DNA of 14,562 nt from an uncultured Acidimicrobium sp. (GTDB lineage: Bacteria; Actinomycetota; Acidimicrobiia; Acidimicrobiales; Ilumatobacteraceae). The DNA lies in assembly GCA_903853285.1 (NCBI GenBank), contig CAINTF010000204.1, positions 1-14,562 on the forward strand, read 5' to 3'. The notes below the pieces were generated by a model. The model was not told the origin of the DNA, did no database searches, and saw only the letters and a list, made by a program, of their open reading frames with translations. Of this stretch, positions 7,644 to 14,300 are shown in pieces (position 1 is the first letter of the stretch; every line of letters starts with the position of its first letter). The position numbers and the translations under genes are program-made.

Positions 7644-8502
7644 ATTGGTTGATGGGACTCGGTTGTGGTTTGACATAGACGGAGTTGGGCTGATGCCTGA
7701 CGGCGATGTGATGCGCCAGCGCCCGACTTTGATCGTGATGCACGGTGGGCCTGGTGGCGACCACAACGGCTTCAAGCCAGCTTTTTCTGCCATGACCGAT
7801 ACATGTCAGGTGTTGTATTACGACCACCGCGGACACGGCAGAAGCGACCGCAGCACGCCAGATAAATGGAATCTCAATCGTTGGGCCGATGATGTGGTCG
7901 AGATGTGTGCAGTGTTGGGAATTAAAAAACCGTTTGTGCTGGGTTTGAGTTTCGGCGGTTTTGTTGCACAACGAATTGCTTCACGACATCCTGGGTTCGC
8001 TAGTGGACATATTTTTTTGAGCACAGCAGCCTATAAAGATCGTGTTGCGGTCTACGAAATGTTTGGTCGATTAGGTGGGCCAGAAGCCGAAGCAACTGCG
8101 CGCGAGTTCTGGGAAGCACCGACTCCTGAAGCAATGGCGGCGGTTGTTGTCAAATACGTAACCATTTGCGGGCCGCTCTATACGCAAGCACCAGGAAATC
8201 ACTTTTTGAATAAGCGAACGATTAACAACAACGATGTCCTGACGCATTTCAATCACAACGAAGGGCCGGTCATGAATTTGTTGCCCGAACTTGCCGCTGT
8301 TCGTGAACCTGTGCTTGTCGCGCACGGAGAACTCGACCCAGTGACACCAATGATTGGTGCGCAACGCATTGTTGATGCGCTGCCCAAAGATCTAGTGAGA
8401 TTTGAGCGTTTTGCAGGTTCTGGTCACGGAGTGTTTCGTGATGAACCAGAAGCATTCTTTGCTGTGTTGCGCACATTTTTGAATGATCATCGGGGCGATT
8501 AA
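7633..8502 (+). CDS. Alpha/beta hydrolase, proline iminopeptidase-like
   Basis: This 289-residue protein has the alpha/beta hydrolase fold with a complete catalytic triad. The oxyanion segment is HGGPGG (37-42), the nucleophile Ser106 lies in GLSFGGF, the acid is Asp235 in HGELDPVTP and the base is His265 in GSGHGVF. HGGPG is the hallmark of proline iminopeptidases and relatives (peptidase S33). The same fold also includes ring-cleavage C-C hydrolases of the MhpC/BphD type, so a role with the nearby aromatic operon cannot be excluded, although HGGPG argues against it. No signal peptide is seen, so it is cytosolic. A GTG at 7627 could add two residues; I prefer ATG 7633 because of the AGGA/TAGGAT spacing. 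It is divergent from tdh and followed at 10 bases by an SRPBCC gene, probably co-transcribed. Confidence 0.85.
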   Translation: MHVQLVDGTRLWFDIDGVGLMPDGDVMRQRPTLIVMHGGPGGDHNGFKPAFSAMTDTCQVLYYDHRGHGRSDRSTPDKWNLNRWADDVVEMCAVLGIKKPFVLGLSFGGFVAQRIASRHPGFASGHIFLSTAAYKDRVAVYEMFGRLGGPEAEATAREFWEAPTPEAMAAVVVKYVTICGPLYTQAPGNHFLNKRTINNNDVLTHFNHNEGPVMNLLPELAAVREPVLVAHGELDPVTPMIGAQRIVDALPKDLVRFERFAGSGHGVFRDEPEAFFAVLRTFLNDHRGD

Positions 8503-8512
8503 AGTAATTCTC

Positions 8513-8971
8513 ATGACTTACAACGTGGCGGTAGTACGAGAAGTTTCAGCATCTCCAGAAAAAGTGTGGTCGCTCGTCACTGACTTGCCCCGCATGGGTG
8601 AATGGTCGCCCGAAAACCTTGGAGGCGAGTGGCTCGAGGATGCAACATGTGCCGCAGTTGGTGCAAAATTTAGAGGCAACAATAAGAACGGCGACAAGTC
8701 ATGGCAGGCAACTGTGAGAGTTGACGTTTGTGATGCACCAAACAAGTTTGTGTTCAGCCTCAATTACAAAGAGAATCATTTATGTGATTGGGTATTTGAA
8801 ATTGAACCAACAGCTAGCGGCAGTCGTGTGACGCATGCATGGGTTGCGGGAACACATTGGGAACAATTTGCACCATTTGGCAAGGACATCAGTGGAGTTG
8901 AAGACCGTGCCACTCACAACCTTCGCAATATGGGTGTCACGCTCGACAACCTAGTAAACACGTTGAAATAA
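8513..8971 (+). CDS. SRPBCC family protein (START/polyketide-cyclase-like), copy 1
   Basis: This 152-residue protein has the SRPBCC helix-grip fold signature: an N-terminal strand with SASPEKVWSLVTDLPRMGEWSPE, then WLEDA, VGAKFRGNNKNG, a series of beta strands (WQATVRVDVCDAPNKFVFSL) and FEIEPTASGSRVTHAW, ending in a long C-terminal helix (DRATHNLRNMGVTLDNLVNTLK). Such proteins bind hydrophobic or aromatic ligands in a deep cavity; many are annotated as polyketide cyclases or dehydrases, but no enzymatic residue can be named here. The frame opens at 8483, but ATG 8513 is chosen because it aligns with the start of the paralogue at 13810. Identity to that copy is about 60% by eye. It lies 10 bases after the hydrolase stop, and only a weak AAAG precedes it. 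It converges on the MarR gene with a 20-base gap. Confidence 0.85.
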   Translation: MTYNVAVVREVSASPEKVWSLVTDLPRMGEWSPENLGGEWLEDATCAAVGAKFRGNNKNGDKSWQATVRVDVCDAPNKFVFSLNYKENHLCDWVFEIEPTASGSRVTHAWVAGTHWEQFAPFGKDISGVEDRATHNLRNMGVTLDNLVNTLK

Positions 8972-8991
8972 ATTCATAAATTACTGGGTAT

Positions 8992-9525
8992 CTATTTACG
9001 TAATGAACCTGTTCGCACACTCGTAGACGTCTGGTCTTCGACGTTTCGAATCAGTTGATCTATCACTCGCGTAAAGGCTGCAAGATCCGCCGGCTTCACT
9101 CCATCCAAAATGTCGGCCGAATGTTGAGCGGCGAATTCAATACCAAGGTCGGCAATTCTGCGCCCTTTCGCGGTGATGCGAACAAGTGAAATTCTGCGAT
9201 CATTTGGGTCGCTCAGTCTCACGATATGCCCCATTTTTTCCAACCGAGAAAGTCGATTAGTTAAACCACTCGGAGTGATCATTGCTAACACGGCTATTTC
9301 TGTAGGCATTAAGACGCCGTTTTTTCCGTGACGGCGCAGAGTTGCGAGCACATCAAATTCGCCAAGTGTGACGCCAAGGTTCAACATATGTTGATTCGTT
9401 ATCTCAAGTTGTTTTGTGACGAGAAGGTTGACCTTCAGGGCAGTTGACATTGCAGTGAAGTCGATGTCAGACCGTTCGACTGACCAAGTAGCAACTGTCT
9501 GTTTGACGAGATCCGAAATTTTCAT
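8992..9525 (-). CDS. MarR-family transcriptional regulator
   Basis: This 177-residue protein has the MarR winged-helix layout: N-terminal dimerisation helices (TWSVERSDIDFTAMSTALKV, then LVTKQLEITNQHMLNLGVTLGEFDVLATLRRHG), the helix-turn-helix MPTEIAVLAMITPSGLTNRLSRLEK (about 73-97), the wing GHIVRLSDPNDRRISLVRITAKGR and C-terminal dimerisation helices. The DPNDRR wing is the family hallmark. It probably represses itself and the divergent aromatic operon, with release by an aromatic substrate, an intermediate or its CoA ester. The frame is open to 9585, but that start would overlap the divergent gene, so ATG 9525 is taken. No well-spaced Shine-Dalgarno is present (AGGA is only one base from the ATG). 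A TAAGTT box seven bases upstream suggests a leaderless start. A 21-bp inverted repeat in the spacer is its likely operator. Confidence 0.92.
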   Translation of the reverse strand: MKISDLVKQTVATWSVERSDIDFTAMSTALKVNLLVTKQLEITNQHMLNLGVTLGEFDVLATLRRHGKNGVLMPTEIAVLAMITPSGLTNRLSRLEKMGHIVRLSDPNDRRISLVRITAKGRRIADLGIEFAAQHSADILDGVKPADLAAFTRVIDQLIRNVEDQTSTSVRTGSLRK

Positions 9526-9532
9526 ATCCTGC

Positions 9533-9538
9533 AACTTA
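9533..9538 (-). promoter_or_regulatory. Candidate -10 box of the MarR gene
   Basis: On the minus strand TAAGTT lies seven bases before the ATG at 9525. The -35 region would fall inside the inverted repeat at 9550-9570 and has no good match, so binding there would also block this promoter. This is a tentative assignment. Confidence 0.35.
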
Positions 9539-9547
9539 GCATTTAGT

Positions 9548-9577
9548 TTGACATCAAATATTTTGATGTCGTAGTAT
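9548..9577 (+). promoter_or_regulatory. Promoter of the aromatic catabolic operon
   Basis: A perfect TTGACA -35 (9548-9553) is followed by an 18-base spacer and TAGTAT -10 (9572-9577). The ATG of the FAA-hydrolase gene begins six bases after the -10 box at 9584, so transcription should start at or beside the start codon. The inverted repeat at 9550-9570 fills the spacer. Confidence 0.65.
9550..9570. promoter_or_regulatory. Candidate MarR operator (21-bp inverted repeat)
   Basis: Arms GACATCAAA (9550-9558) and TTTGATGTC (9562-9570) are perfect 9-bp inverted repeats around a 3-base TAT centre. Size, AT-rich centre and position in the MarR/operon divergent spacer match typical MarR operators. 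It overlaps the last four bases of the -35 box and ends one base before the -10 box, so a bound dimer would exclude RNA polymerase. I see no second full copy in the window. Confidence 0.75.
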
Positions 9578-9583
9578 CTCAGC

Positions 9584-10447
9584 ATGTCATTTATTTTGGG
9601 GAATATTGGAGACCGGGCTGTCCTGATCGAAGGTGATTCCTATTTTGATATCGAGACTTTGAGCAATGGAATGCTTTCAAGTGATCCGATGCAGTCAATT
9701 TCGTCTTTTGCATCGCTGCATCTGCTTTCAGATTCACTGAAAGACTCCGTGCCAACCGGCAAGGTTTCAAGCGTCAATCTTGGTCCACCGGTTCCAAGGC
9801 CACAAAAGAGTTTTGCTGTAGGTCTCAACTTTAAGAGTCATGCAGATGAGTCAAATATGCAACTCCCGACCAATCCCTTGGTATTCACCAAATTTCCTTC
9901 TTGTTTGGTTGGTGCCAACTCTGATATCGAGATGCGCTCAGATGGAGTTGATTACGAAGCTGAGCTAGTTGTGGTCATCGGTGTCGGTGGGAAAGACATT
10001 GATAAGAAAAATGCTTGGAATCACGTTGCGGGCGTGACGATCGGCCAAGACATCTCTGACCGGTTTGCACAATTTGCCGCACAGCCGCCACATTTTGATT
10101 TAGGCAAATCCTTCGACACGTTTGGGCCAATCGGACCGTTTGTTTATTCAACCGATCACTTTTCGGATCTAGATGACTTTCAATTAACGACTGACGTCAA
10201 TGGCGAAATCCGTCAAAGTGATACAACCAAAAATTTAATCTTTGATGTACCGACTCTGATTGAGTACTTGTCTCGGATCACGACTCTGGTGCCAGGTGAC
10301 ATTATTTTCACTGGAACACCAGATGGCATCGGTGCTGCTCAAGGCAAATTTCTTAAGGATGGCGACATCATTACAACGACTATCGCAGGCATCGGCACGA
10401 TGATTAATCATTGTCGCCGAGTGAGCGACTATGTGAAAGGAGCATAA
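9584..10447 (+). CDS. Fumarylacetoacetate hydrolase family enzyme
   Basis: This 287-residue protein has an N-terminal region of about 70 residues and then the FAH catalytic domain: FAVGLNFKSHADE (77-89), the metal ligands Glu125 and Glu127 in DYEAELVVVIG, Asp156 in GQDISDRFAQF, the GKSFDTFGPIGPFV segment, VNGEIRQ and FTGTPDGIG (252-260). These are the Mg-binding carboxylates and signature segments of FAH-superfamily isomerases, decarboxylases and hydrolases. Members act on ring-cleavage products, for example 2-hydroxyhepta-2,4-diene-1,7-dioate isomerase, 4-oxalocrotonate decarboxylase, 2-hydroxypentadienoate hydratase and acylpyruvate hydrolases. Here it should process the product of the dioxygenase encoded 2 bases downstream. 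Which of these reactions it performs is not decided by sequence. It is the first gene of the MarR-flanked operon and its start looks leaderless. Confidence 0.88.
   Translation: MSFILGNIGDRAVLIEGDSYFDIETLSNGMLSSDPMQSISSFASLHLLSDSLKDSVPTGKVSSVNLGPPVPRPQKSFAVGLNFKSHADESNMQLPTNPLVFTKFPSCLVGANSDIEMRSDGVDYEAELVVVIGVGGKDIDKKNAWNHVAGVTIGQDISDRFAQFAAQPPHFDLGKSFDTFGPIGPFVYSTDHFSDLDDFQLTTDVNGEIRQSDTTKNLIFDVPTLIEYLSRITTLVPGDIIFTGTPDGIGAAQGKFLKDGDIITTTIAGIGTMINHCRRVSDYVKGA
10436..10442 (+). promoter_or_regulatory. Shine-Dalgarno deciding the dioxygenase start
   Basis: AAAGGAG lies seven bases before the ATG at 10450 and overlaps the last codons of the FAA-hydrolase gene. It rules for 10450 over the in-frame upstream start at 10411. 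Confidence 0.8.
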
Positions 10448-10449
10448 GC

Positions 10450-11403
10450 ATGGCACTGAATGGATTACTCGACATTGACTTAGCGGTAAAGAATCCACAG
10501 GAACTTTGCGAGTTCTGGGGGCGACATGGACTCAATAGTCCGTCTGATGGCGTGCTTGGAACTGATGACCGAAAGAAACAAATCACTGTGATCGAGGATG
10601 ACTACCGCCATCTCGATGCATTGCACTTAAGTTGCGAGTTTGAAAGCGATTTAGCAGCGATTGCTCAACGTATTGGAGAGATGGGCGTAGAGTCAAAAAT
10701 TAGTGGAACCAATCTGAGCTGTGTGGATCCAATATTTGGTCACCGAATTTCGATTGACGTTGGAGCTGCACCATCATTGAAACAAAATCCCGAGCGAGTC
10801 TCTAACTCACCAGGACGCAATCAACGTGTTGGCACACGAGCAGAGGTATTGCTTGAGACTGCGTCCCGTCGACCTCGTCGGCTTGGACACGTTGTGCTCG
10901 CAACACCGCATTTCGAGAAGGCAACAGCGTTTTATGTCGATGGAATTGGGTTTCGAGTCTCGGATCAAGTTTTGAATGGAATAGCGACATTTATGCGTTG
11001 TGAGTCGGACCATCACAACTTCTTCATTCATCCTGGATTTACCAGTCATCTCAACCACTATGCGCTTGAGGTAGATGATGTCGATGCAATTGGCAAGTTG
11101 GGTATGGAGGTGCTGGCCGAACGTCCAGATGCAAACGTGGTCGGAATCGGTCGACACAACTTGGGCGCCAACATCTTTTGGTATCTCACCGACCCTTCAG
11201 GGAACATGTTTGAGTTTTTCTCTGACATGGATCAGATCACTGATGACGAAGCATGGGAAAGAGATTTCTGCAAGCGAGATTGGGAAGGTGCAGATGGACC
11301 GGCCGGATTTTCGGTGTGGGGGCCAAAGGAACCTGAAAGTTTTATTAACCAACCTGATCTATTCGAAATTGCAGCAGCTCGTGAAGCTCGCGGACTGATT
11401 TAA
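10450..11403 (+). CDS. Type I extradiol ring-cleavage dioxygenase (VOC superfamily)
   Basis: This 317-residue protein has two vicinal-oxygen-chelate modules: a degenerate N-terminal one (about 1-110) and a catalytic C-terminal one (about 143-265). The 2-His-1-carboxylate iron site is complete: His147 (RRLGHVVLAT), His203 (SHLNHYALEVDD) and Glu255 (GNMFEFFSD). His188/His189 in SDHHNFFIHP and Tyr245 in IFWYLTDPSG sit where the second-sphere acid/base His and Tyr of BphC-type enzymes are found, and GRHNLGANIFWY is a family segment. It should open a catechol-type ring next to the hydroxyls (meta-cleavage) with Fe(II) and O2. The substrate could be a 2,3-dihydroxyphenyl compound or catechol derivative; this cannot be fixed from sequence. 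It sits between the FAA-hydrolase gene (2-base gap) and the SDR gene (9-base gap). Confidence 0.88.
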   Translation: MALNGLLDIDLAVKNPQELCEFWGRHGLNSPSDGVLGTDDRKKQITVIEDDYRHLDALHLSCEFESDLAAIAQRIGEMGVESKISGTNLSCVDPIFGHRISIDVGAAPSLKQNPERVSNSPGRNQRVGTRAEVLLETASRRPRRLGHVVLATPHFEKATAFYVDGIGFRVSDQVLNGIATFMRCESDHHNFFIHPGFTSHLNHYALEVDDVDAIGKLGMEVLAERPDANVVGIGRHNLGANIFWYLTDPSGNMFEFFSDMDQITDDEAWERDFCKRDWEGADGPAGFSVWGPKEPESFINQPDLFEIAAAREARGLI

Positions 11404-11412
11404 AGAACTGAC

Positions 11413-12192
11413 ATGGATCTCGGAATAGCAAAACGTCACGCAATATTGCTCGCTTCAAGTAGGGGGCTCGGTCGTGCATGCGCCGAAAGCCTTGCACGAG
11501 AAGGGGTGAATGTCGTGATCAACGGTCGCACAGCTGACGATGTGCACCGTGCCGTAGATGAAATAACGAGTAGGTACAAAGTAAGTGCCAAAGGTGTCGT
11601 CGGCGATTCTTCAACGTCTGAAGTTCAGGAGCAGTTGATCGCAGCTTGTGACTCTCCGGACATCGTTTTGTTAAACGGTGAAGGTCCATCTCCAAAAATG
11701 TTTCAGGACATTACGGAAAATGATTTGCAAGAATCCATTGAGCGAGCCCTCACTGCGCCACTCATGTTTTTACAGCGGGTTATTCCTGGAATGTGTGAGC
11801 GAAAATTCGGTCGAATTATCGCGATCAGTTCAGCAATGGTTAAATCACCAAACCCAGCGATGTCACTTTCGCACGGACCGCGTCTTGGACTAACTGGAGT
11901 TCTGAAAGGACTTTCGAAAGACCTTGCAAAATTTAACGTCACCGTTAATCAATTGCTGCCAGAGCGATTTGATACCTACCGTCAGGAACAAATGGCTCAA
12001 ATCGTGATGCAAGTGCGTGGTGTTACTTACGAAGAGGCTCGGGCAGATCAAATCAAGTCAATTAAGGCTGGCCGGCTGGGAAAACCAGAAGAGTTTGGTG
12101 ATGCATTCGCGTTTTTGTGTTCTGCTCAAGCTGGCTATATCAGCGGACAAAACTTGCAACTTGATGGCGGCAGTTACGAAGGCGTTTTCTAG
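11413..12192 (+). CDS. Atypical short-chain dehydrogenase/reductase (YxxxK pair missing)
   Basis: This 259-residue protein has a clear SDR Rossmann fold: the nucleotide loop ILLASSRGLGRA (11-22), VINGRTADD, the strand-4 segment IVLLNGEGP in place of NNAG, GRIIAISS (133-140) and the C-terminal GRLGKPEEFGDAFAFLCS plus YISGQNLQLDGG. At the active site the canonical Tyr-x-x-x-Lys is replaced: aligning on the following GLTG segment puts Met150 and His154 where Tyr and Lys belong. Ser140 is kept. This matches a known BKR-like SDR subgroup that lacks the standard catalytic tetrad, so the variation is a subgroup trait and not random decay. It may still bind NAD(P), but a classical alcohol/ketone redox mechanism is unlikely. 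It is inside the aromatic operon, with AAAGAA as a weak Shine-Dalgarno, so a dedicated role with a ring or ring-cleavage intermediate is inferred. Confidence 0.85.
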   Translation: MDLGIAKRHAILLASSRGLGRACAESLAREGVNVVINGRTADDVHRAVDEITSRYKVSAKGVVGDSSTSEVQEQLIAACDSPDIVLLNGEGPSPKMFQDITENDLQESIERALTAPLMFLQRVIPGMCERKFGRIIAISSAMVKSPNPAMSLSHGPRLGLTGVLKGLSKDLAKFNVTVNQLLPERFDTYRQEQMAQIVMQVRGVTYEEARADQIKSIKAGRLGKPEEFGDAFAFLCSAQAGYISGQNLQLDGGSYEGVF

Positions 12193-12207
12193 AAATTGAT
12201 TTGGGTA

Positions 12208-13788
12208 ATGCCTAAGAACTCAATAGATATTCTCATCGTTGGTGCCGGACCTGTTGGACTTACCGGCGCGTTAATTGCACACGAGCTTGGTCTTTCTGTT
12301 CGCATCATTGAACGTCGACCAACTGCACAAAGCGCACCAGCAGCACATGTCATCAATGCGCGTACGTTTGAGATTTGGAAACAAATTGGACTTGATGTCG
12401 AAAAAATCCGAAGTACTGCGCAATCACCAGAACAAGCAGGTTTTGTTCATTGGGTTACTCGCCTTGGCGAAAAAGTATTAGGAACATTGCAATATGAACA
12501 ACAAGGTGATGACAATTTGAGTGTTACACCAACGCCGCTTCGAAACCTTTCGCAGCATTTGCTTGAGCCATTGCTTGTCTCTGAATTAAAGAATCGTGGA
12601 ATCGGCGTTGAATACGCATCAACTTGGGAGGCATACGAAGAAGGCCCTGATGGCGTAATTTCTTCGGTTGCAATCGATGGTCAGAACGAAAAGATTTCCA
12701 GCAAGTGGCTCATCGCATGTGACGGCGCATCAAGCAGTGTTCGCAATGCATGTGGTATTTCGATGATTGGTCCCGACAATTTGCAGAAATTTTTCATGGT
12801 TCACTTTAAGGCCGACCTCAAATCACTGACTGCTTCAAATCCTGGCGTTCTGTATTGGATCTGTGATCCTCGCGCAGGTGGAACCTTGATTTCGCACGGA
12901 GGCGACAACGAGTGGGTATATATGTATCCAATCGCAGAAGGAAATGAAGTGCAGATTTCTCCATCCGAGTGTGATCAGTTGATTCGCAATGCAATTGCGC
13001 CAACAAGTGCAACAATTACGGTACTTCGACAATCTTCTTGGACTATGACTTCACAAATTGCGGACTCATATCGATTGAGTCGCGTATTGCTCGCAGGAGA
13101 TGCTGCACACAGGTTTCCACCGTCCGGGGGAATGGGTCTGAACACCGGAGTAGGCGATATTCATAATTTGATGTGGAAAATAGATCGAATTGAGGCTGGA
13201 GTAGCGGACTTAGCGCTACTGGACACATATGAGAAAGAACGCCGACCAATCGCTGAACGAAATGCGCAAGCAAGCATGGACAACGCGTTCAAAATGTTTG
13301 AGGTGTTTATGGCTCTTGGAGTTGACGCAGACACAGAAGTCGCGTTCGCAAACCTCAATAGAGTGCTCGAAGATGCTGAAGCCATGAAAGTTCTGGACCA
13401 AGCGATTCAGAATCAAGCGACACATTTCGACATGCTTGGATTGCAAATTGGTTATCGATACATTCTTCCGACCTCGACAACTGAGCTTGAGCCACTCACT
13501 GATGAAATCATTCGTAATTATCGCCCATCGGTCGAGGTGGGCAATCGACTTCCACATGGTTGGCTCGAGCGAAACGGTGAAAAAATATCGTCGTTGGATC
13601 TTGTCAGTTTGGATGACTACTCGATCATTGGAGGTTTGGAGTTTTCGAGCGATTTACCGCACATCAAAATCGGTCGAGATGTTCAAGACACCGATAACTG
13701 GTGGTCACAGACTCTTGGTTTGTCATCCACTGAAGGATTACTTATTCGCCCAGACCAGCACATTGAACTGCGCCTTTCCAGTAACTAA
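12208..13788 (+). CDS. FAD-dependent aromatic hydroxylase, MhpA/TfdB/PheA type
   Basis: This 526-residue protein has the class A flavin monooxygenase layout: DILIVGAGPVGLTGALIA near the N-terminus ending in IIERRP, the DG motif WLIACDGASSSVRN (Asp172-Gly173), the GD motif VLLAGDAAHRFPPSGGMGLNTG (Gly297-Asp298) with GDIHNLMWKI, and a C-terminal region (about 430-526) where this subfamily has a thioredoxin-like domain. HRFPPSGGMGLNTG is characteristic of the phenol hydroxylase/MhpA group and differs from the salicylate-hydroxylase type encoded at 2672. It should hydroxylate a phenolic substrate to a catechol with NAD(P)H and O2, supplying the extradiol dioxygenase. A TTG at 12196 would add four residues; ATG 12208 gives the usual short N-terminus before the beta strand. 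Shine-Dalgarno is weak. It is the last enzyme gene of the operon. Confidence 0.88.
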   Translation: MPKNSIDILIVGAGPVGLTGALIAHELGLSVRIIERRPTAQSAPAAHVINARTFEIWKQIGLDVEKIRSTAQSPEQAGFVHWVTRLGEKVLGTLQYEQQGDDNLSVTPTPLRNLSQHLLEPLLVSELKNRGIGVEYASTWEAYEEGPDGVISSVAIDGQNEKISSKWLIACDGASSSVRNACGISMIGPDNLQKFFMVHFKADLKSLTASNPGVLYWICDPRAGGTLISHGGDNEWVYMYPIAEGNEVQISPSECDQLIRNAIAPTSATITVLRQSSWTMTSQIADSYRLSRVLLAGDAAHRFPPSGGMGLNTGVGDIHNLMWKIDRIEAGVADLALLDTYEKERRPIAERNAQASMDNAFKMFEVFMALGVDADTEVAFANLNRVLEDAEAMKVLDQAIQNQATHFDMLGLQIGYRYILPTSTTELEPLTDEIIRNYRPSVEVGNRLPHGWLERNGEKISSLDLVSLDDYSIIGGLEFSSDLPHIKIGRDVQDTDNWWSQTLGLSSTEGLLIRPDQHIELRLSSN

Positions 13789-13803
13789 TCGTTTTGCTAT
13801 GGT
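13775..13803 (+). promoter_or_regulatory. Candidate internal promoter for SRPBCC copy 2
   Basis: TTTCCA (13775-13780), a 17-base spacer and TATGGT (13798-13803), followed by six bases and the ATG at 13810. The -35 part lies within the end of the hydroxylase gene. There is no Shine-Dalgarno, so a leaderless transcript independent of the MarR operon is possible. Confidence 0.4.
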
Positions 13804-13809
13804 TGCGAA

Positions 13810-14271
13810 ATGACACAACCTGCACCAGTTTCGGTAACACGAGAGTTTTCTGCATCACCTGACAAAGTGTGGGCACTCGTCACTGACTTGCCTCGGATGG
13901 GTGAATGGTCGCCAGAAAACCAGGGTGGCAAGTGGGCTAAGGGAGCAACCGGACCAGCTGTTGGCGCAATATTCAAGGGCCGAAACAAAAACGGCAAGAA
14001 GGCTTGGGGCACAAACGTCAAAGTCAATGCATGCGATGCTCCAAAGAAATTTTCTTTCGGACTGATGGTCTTCGGAAACAACTGGTGTGATTGGGTGTAC
14101 GAAATTGAGCCGACTGCTGCAGGCAGCAGAGTGACACACAGCTGGATTGATCACCGTGGTGGTATCAGCTCTTTTCTTGGCAAACTCGTAAGCGGTGTTG
14201 CCGACCGAGCAACGCATAACAAAAAGAACATGGAAATCACCATGGACAACCTTGCGAAGGCAGCGAACTAA
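13810..14271 (+). CDS. SRPBCC family protein (START/polyketide-cyclase-like), copy 2
   Basis: This 153-residue paralogue of the protein encoded at 8513 is about 60% identical by eye, with the same order of motifs: SASPDKVWALVTDLPRMGEWSPE, ATGPAVGAIFKGRNKNG, VNACDAPKKFSFGL, CDWVYEIEPTAAGSRVTHSW and the C-terminal helix DRATHNKKNMEITMDNLAK. The copies differ most in the loop between the last strand and the final helix, which lines the cavity mouth in this fold, so their ligands may differ. The start at 13810 fits both the family N-terminus and the TATGGT box. It lies 21 bases after the hydroxylase, so it may belong to the aromatic operon, have its own promoter, or both. A ligand-binding or cyclase-like role for an aromatic intermediate is inference only. 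Confidence 0.85.
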   Translation: MTQPAPVSVTREFSASPDKVWALVTDLPRMGEWSPENQGGKWAKGATGPAVGAIFKGRNKNGKKAWGTNVKVNACDAPKKFSFGLMVFGNNWCDWVYEIEPTAAGSRVTHSWIDHRGGISSFLGKLVSGVADRATHNKKNMEITMDNLAKAAN

Positions 14272-14282
14272 CTAGCTATAGC

Positions 14283-14300
14283 GATCCCGTAGCAGGGATC
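14283..14300. terminator. Hairpin between convergent genes, possible bidirectional terminator
   Basis: GATCCC (14283-14288) and GGGATC (14295-14300) form a perfect 6-bp stem with a 6-base loop. A further GCTA/TAGC pairing (14275-14278 with 14301-14304) is possible across a bulge. It sits 11 bases after the SRPBCC stop and touches the stop codon of the convergent ThrH-like gene. No T-run follows on either strand, so intrinsic termination is uncertain. Confidence 0.35.

Noticed and set aside
7551..7793. Upstream extension of tdh giving a 422-residue protein
   Set aside because: The extra 81 residues overlap the divergent hydrolase gene, have an odd Cys/Pro/Ser-rich composition and no counterpart in Tdh, whose normal length is met exactly from ATG 7550.
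8972..8991. Possible terminator between the SRPBCC and MarR convergent genes
   Set aside because: The only pairing found (ATTAC with GTAAT) has a long loop and no T-run, too weak to call.
9526..9585. Extension of the MarR gene to a start at 9585
   Set aside because: It would overlap the start of the divergent FAA-hydrolase gene and translate the promoter and operator; ATG 9525 gives the usual family N-terminus.
9584..13788. Lower GC of the aromatic operon as a sign of horizontal transfer
   Set aside because: A few 60-base lines looked AT-richer (about 42-47%), but others in the same operon are 52-55%, like the rest of the window, so hand sampling does not support a shift.
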